Origin: Daldinia sp. FL1419
Taxonomy: Eukaryota > Ascomycota > Sordariomycetes > Xylariales > Hypoxylaceae
Reading direction: 5' to 3'
NCBI GenBank assembly: GCA_025201765.1
Contig: MU623441.1
Span: forward strand, 62,001 to 126,000
Length of the DNA: 64,000 bases
Shown: positions 61,271 through 64,000 of the stretch, piece by piece
Numbering within the stretch: the first letter of the stretch is position 1
Layout of the letters: every line of letters starts with the position of its first letter
Made by a program: the position numbers and the translations under genes
Notes under the pieces: model-generated
The model's database searches: none
Told to the model about the DNA's origin: nothing
Seen by the model: the letters and a program-made list of their open reading frames with translations, nothing else

Positions 61271-62328
61271 TTAATATGCAGACGGTAAGACGCCCAACCG
61301 GCCACCATCTGATACTAGGACGTTACCGTTGAGGTAGGCTCCAGCCCTGCTTACCAAGAATAGAATCGCGCCGGCCATGTCCTCTGAATCTCCGGCTCTC
61401 TGCTCGGGAACAAAACTCTTAGGCCACTCGGCCGATTCCAGCGACCTGAGTAGAGGTTCAGTCATCTCGCTAGGATAAACTACAGGAATGTATTAGTTAG
61501 CAGTAGTATAAGTACTCTGTGCCTGGCAATCACGAGAAGGATAACTTACACCCCGGAGCGAGAATGTTCGATCGGATGTTGTACGGTACGAGGCCGGTTG
61601 CCAACTGCTTCATCATGTGAATAACCCCCGCCTTGGTGCTTCCGTACGCATACCCAGCAGCAGGGACTCTGTTGTACGCTCCGATGCTAGATGTCGCGAT
61701 AACTTGGCTCCTCTGCTTCCAGTTTCCGCGCTTATTGGCTTCGTCGAGTAGCTCTAGAAATGCAGCGATAGTAAAAAATACGCCTGTATTGTTCACAGCG
61801 TAGGTGTTGGTGAATGCGGCCTGATCCCAACCAAAAACGTGGTTACGGAAGTCCGAAATGCTAGGATTAGCGGGCAAGCCCTTCATCGTAGGGCCTGCTA
61901 CGCCGGAATTCGCTATCACGACGTTGACGTATCCTACTGCCGACTTGACTTCTGCGACAGCTCGCTCAAGGTCGGCTTTATTGCAAACATCGCCTTGAAT
62001 TGTGCGAATATTTCCATGCTTCTATAAACAGATTAGCAATGCGTCCAAGAACTGCGGCGTCTAGGTAACGAGGTGACGTACGGCAGTAGCAGCGGCTTTC
62101 TCAAGAGTTTCCTTTCGACGGCCGATTATATAGACAATCGCACCGTTACTCTCCAGGGCGTTCGCGATCATGAGTCCAATTCCTGTGTTTCATATTCGGT
62201 CAGTCCACACTCGTATCCGAGCTGAAGAGTTGATGTGAGCCAAACGCACCACTTCCGCCGCCCGTTACGACGACGACGAGCCCTTGAACGCTAAAGAGAT
62301 CATTAGGTTCTATCGACGTGGAAGCCAT
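61271..62328 (-). CDS. Short-chain dehydrogenase/reductase next to the P450
   Basis: Four exons on the minus strand, 62328-62250, 62182-62082, 62021-61550 and 61479-61271, give 286 residues. SDR motifs: TGGGSGIG for NAD(P) binding (split by intron 1), ANSG in place of NNAG, a catalytic Ser in ATSSIGAYN, YGSTK with the catalytic Tyr and Lys, and PGFYPSEMT formed across the last splice. NVLVSDGGRLG lies near the C-terminus. Known role: NAD(P)H-dependent oxidation or reduction; the substrate is unknown. It is convergent with the P450, about 210 bp away, so the two may belong to one pathway. The N-terminus is similar to the SDR at 11.1-12.6 kb. Confidence 0.87.
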
Positions 62329-63159
62329 TATAGAATTTTATTTTTTATAGTAGATGTTCAAGTTTTAGTATCCCAGAGAAATCCTCGATTAATAGATCAT
62401 GCAAGTTTTATAATTGCTGGTAAAAAGTGAGATGTTTCTCGGCGAAAGGATGGAGATGGGGGAAGTGCGGGAAGGATCGCAATATTAAGGACATTATTAA
62501 GGGTAAGATTGCCATTAGCCTACCGTTAGTACTATATCATCCATATTTACCTCCATCTAACTAGTTATAGGTACCTGCATACTTGGGTAGGTAGGTAGAA
62601 TACATTACTTTGTGTAACTTACAGCTCCAAGTTAGACAATACCTTAGTAGGCAGGTGCGTTATACTCGACCTAAGCTAATGAATACCTAACCCAGCTGCC
62701 CAAGTAGGTATACAATAGGTGACTAAGATTACCTAAGCTGAGTGTACATATACAAACTAAGATTAGTTCCTTAGTTATAATGTTAAAAACTTGGGAATTA
62801 ATAGCACGTTAATTGTTATGATATTGTACAACTTCCATCTTGTGAAGTTGTGATACGTAACATGATACGTAACACACGCACACTCACCTACGTGCAGTTA
62901 TATATTAGCGAATCGTTTATTCGGTTTACATTATACCATTGCTTTTCTTTCTGCGTAAGATCCCCAGCAGCAGGCGGGACAGAATGCAACGCTAGATTGG
63001 GGGTGGTAGCCATGTTACGATACGACTCAGTAAGAATACCCACGACCATCCGGGACCTAGTTAATATGGCCCACCGTAGAGATCCGGCTATTTACGCTCG
63101 CAAAATATCTTTTTCACAAACTCCGAGTTGAGCTATGATGCATCTTCCGTCGATGCATC
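62329..63159. other. Divergent intergenic region between SDR and the secreted-protein gene
   Basis: Holds the promoters of both genes. TAGGTACC/TAGGTAGGTAG simple repeats occur near 62570-62600. A 93-codon open frame here lacks any recognisable domain. No further gene seen. Confidence 0.5.
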
Positions 63160-64000
63160 ATGTTGTACCTCAGTAGAGCGCTTCTCGTGGTCGCTTTCGT
63201 TCGGCTCATCTGCAGCGTCGCATGCCAAAGCGACGACCTAGGGCTTAAGAATGGTTTTATCACTGTTAAAACCGCTAATTTCAACGCTAAGATTGTCCGT
63301 GATGCGCAAGTACTTGCGTCCTTGAGCCCAGCGGGTGATGTGTTCGACTTCTTGCCCTTTGATTTGATATCGGCTCGGGCTGGAAATGGCCAGTACCACT
63401 GGGGCGATATTACATTCCGCTACCGACAGGGCATCAATGGCCCGTGGATTGACGGCGACTCTGCTGCTTCCCGGAAGGCTGTCACTACTCACAAGGTCGG
63501 AACGGATGTCTTGGCTTCTTCAGACCTGGCGCCGACACTTCCTACAGGAGGACCTTTAAATATCACTCGCGAATGGCTCGATATCTCTGGTGATCTTGGT
63601 CTGCGCTTCACGATCGGAAACTCGGGGACTTCTCTCCTCGAGATAGGAAGCTTAGGATTCCCTGCCGAGTTCAACAGCATTTTCACAAACCGTGCCGCGG
63701 CTGATACGCAGCGTTTATGTTCGCTCTCTGATCCGTATGTCGGTATGCATGCCGGTTACATCCGCGTCAGCCCCGTTCGTGGAACTGGTCCTGCTCTCGT
63801 CGTCACACCTCTCGGAGATACTCCTCTAGAAGCATACCGCAATCTAGCAGAACCCTCTTATCAAGCTACTGCGTACGGTAGCCAAACATTCGAAGGCTTC
63901 TACGAATGGCAAATTCTTAGTCGTGCATGGGCCGAAAAGGAGTGGGCAGACGTGCAGCCGTGGAATGCGCCATCGTCGGAAACCCTCCAACCCGGCCAAT
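63160..64000 (+). CDS. Secreted large protein, 5' part (DUF5695-like), cut by the window edge
   Basis: An uninterrupted frame from the ATG at 63160 to the end of the window (280 codons seen). The N-terminus is a signal peptide (YLSRALLVVAFVRLICSVAC). The mature part starts LGLKNGFITVKTANFNAKIV, with strand-rich sequence such as WGDITFRYR, GDLGLRFTIGNSG and GFPAEFNSIFTNR. This pattern recalls large fungal secreted proteins of the DUF5695 type, thought to be glycoside-hydrolase-like. I recognise no catalytic motif in the part present. The start was chosen because an earlier pair of ATGs meets a stop after 13 codons. It is divergent from the SDR. Confidence 0.65.
   Translation, partial: MLYLSRALLVVAFVRLICSVACQSDDLGLKNGFITVKTANFNAKIVRDAQVLASLSPAGDVFDFLPFDLISARAGNGQYHWGDITFRYRQGINGPWIDGDSAASRKAVTTHKVGTDVLASSDLAPTLPTGGPLNITREWLDISGDLGLRFTIGNSGTSLLEIGSLGFPAEFNSIFTNRAAADTQRLCSLSDPYVGMHAGYIRVSPVRGTGPALVVTPLGDTPLEAYRNLAEPSYQATAYGSQTFEGFYEWQILSRAWAEKEWADVQPWNAPSSETLQPGQ

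Overview
The window comes from a filamentous ascomycete (Pezizomycotina, most likely Sordariomycetes; this is inferred, not measured). The grounds are short GT-AG introns of about 50-150 bp with CTAAC-like branch sites, a PTH11-type rhodopsin-fold membrane protein, a Zn2Cys6 regulator, fungal HIR/Rrp14/Vps74/RPAP1-type housekeeping genes, and long AT-rich blocks made of LTR retrotransposons degraded in the manner of repeat-induced point mutation (RIP).

Layout. 1-17.7 kb is a housekeeping segment: a Golgi GPP34 protein (VPS74), an RPAP1/Rba50-like RNA polymerase II assembly factor, a Hpc2-like HIR subunit, an SDR with eight introns, a secreted GH5 beta-mannanase and the ribosome biogenesis factor RRP14. 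17.7-34.6 kb is accessory: a seven-helix rhodopsin-fold protein, a type II membrane protein with a lectin-like propeller, an M6-type metalloprotease that appears frameshifted, a GMC flavo-oxidoreductase, a DHA2-type MFS transporter and a 2OG-Fe(II) dioxygenase. The last three look like a small metabolic gene group.

34.6-47.0 kb is a nested pair of Ty1/copia LTR retrotransposons: an outer element (143-bp LTRs, target duplication TTGAT) with a second copia element (203-bp LTRs, target duplication ATAAA) inserted in it. Both are RIP-like, very AT-rich and riddled with stops. A second copy of the outer family sits alone at 53.95-60.21 kb (target duplication GAATC).

47.0-64.0 kb is a gene island with normal composition: Zn2Cys6 regulator, membrane dipeptidase (M19), cytochrome P450, SDR, and at the right edge the start of a large secreted protein. 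The solitary copia element landed inside an exon of the P450, just before the I-helix. Removing the element and one target-site copy leaves the P450 frame continuous, so this is an otherwise intact P450 split by about 6.26 kb of dead retrotransposon. Regulator, dipeptidase, P450 and SDR resemble a small secondary-metabolism cluster, or its remnant, that lost its P450 to this insertion. No NRPS, PKS or terpene core enzyme is visible in the window.

All exon boundaries were deduced by eye from splice signals and frame continuity. Family names rest on recognised motifs, not on database searches.
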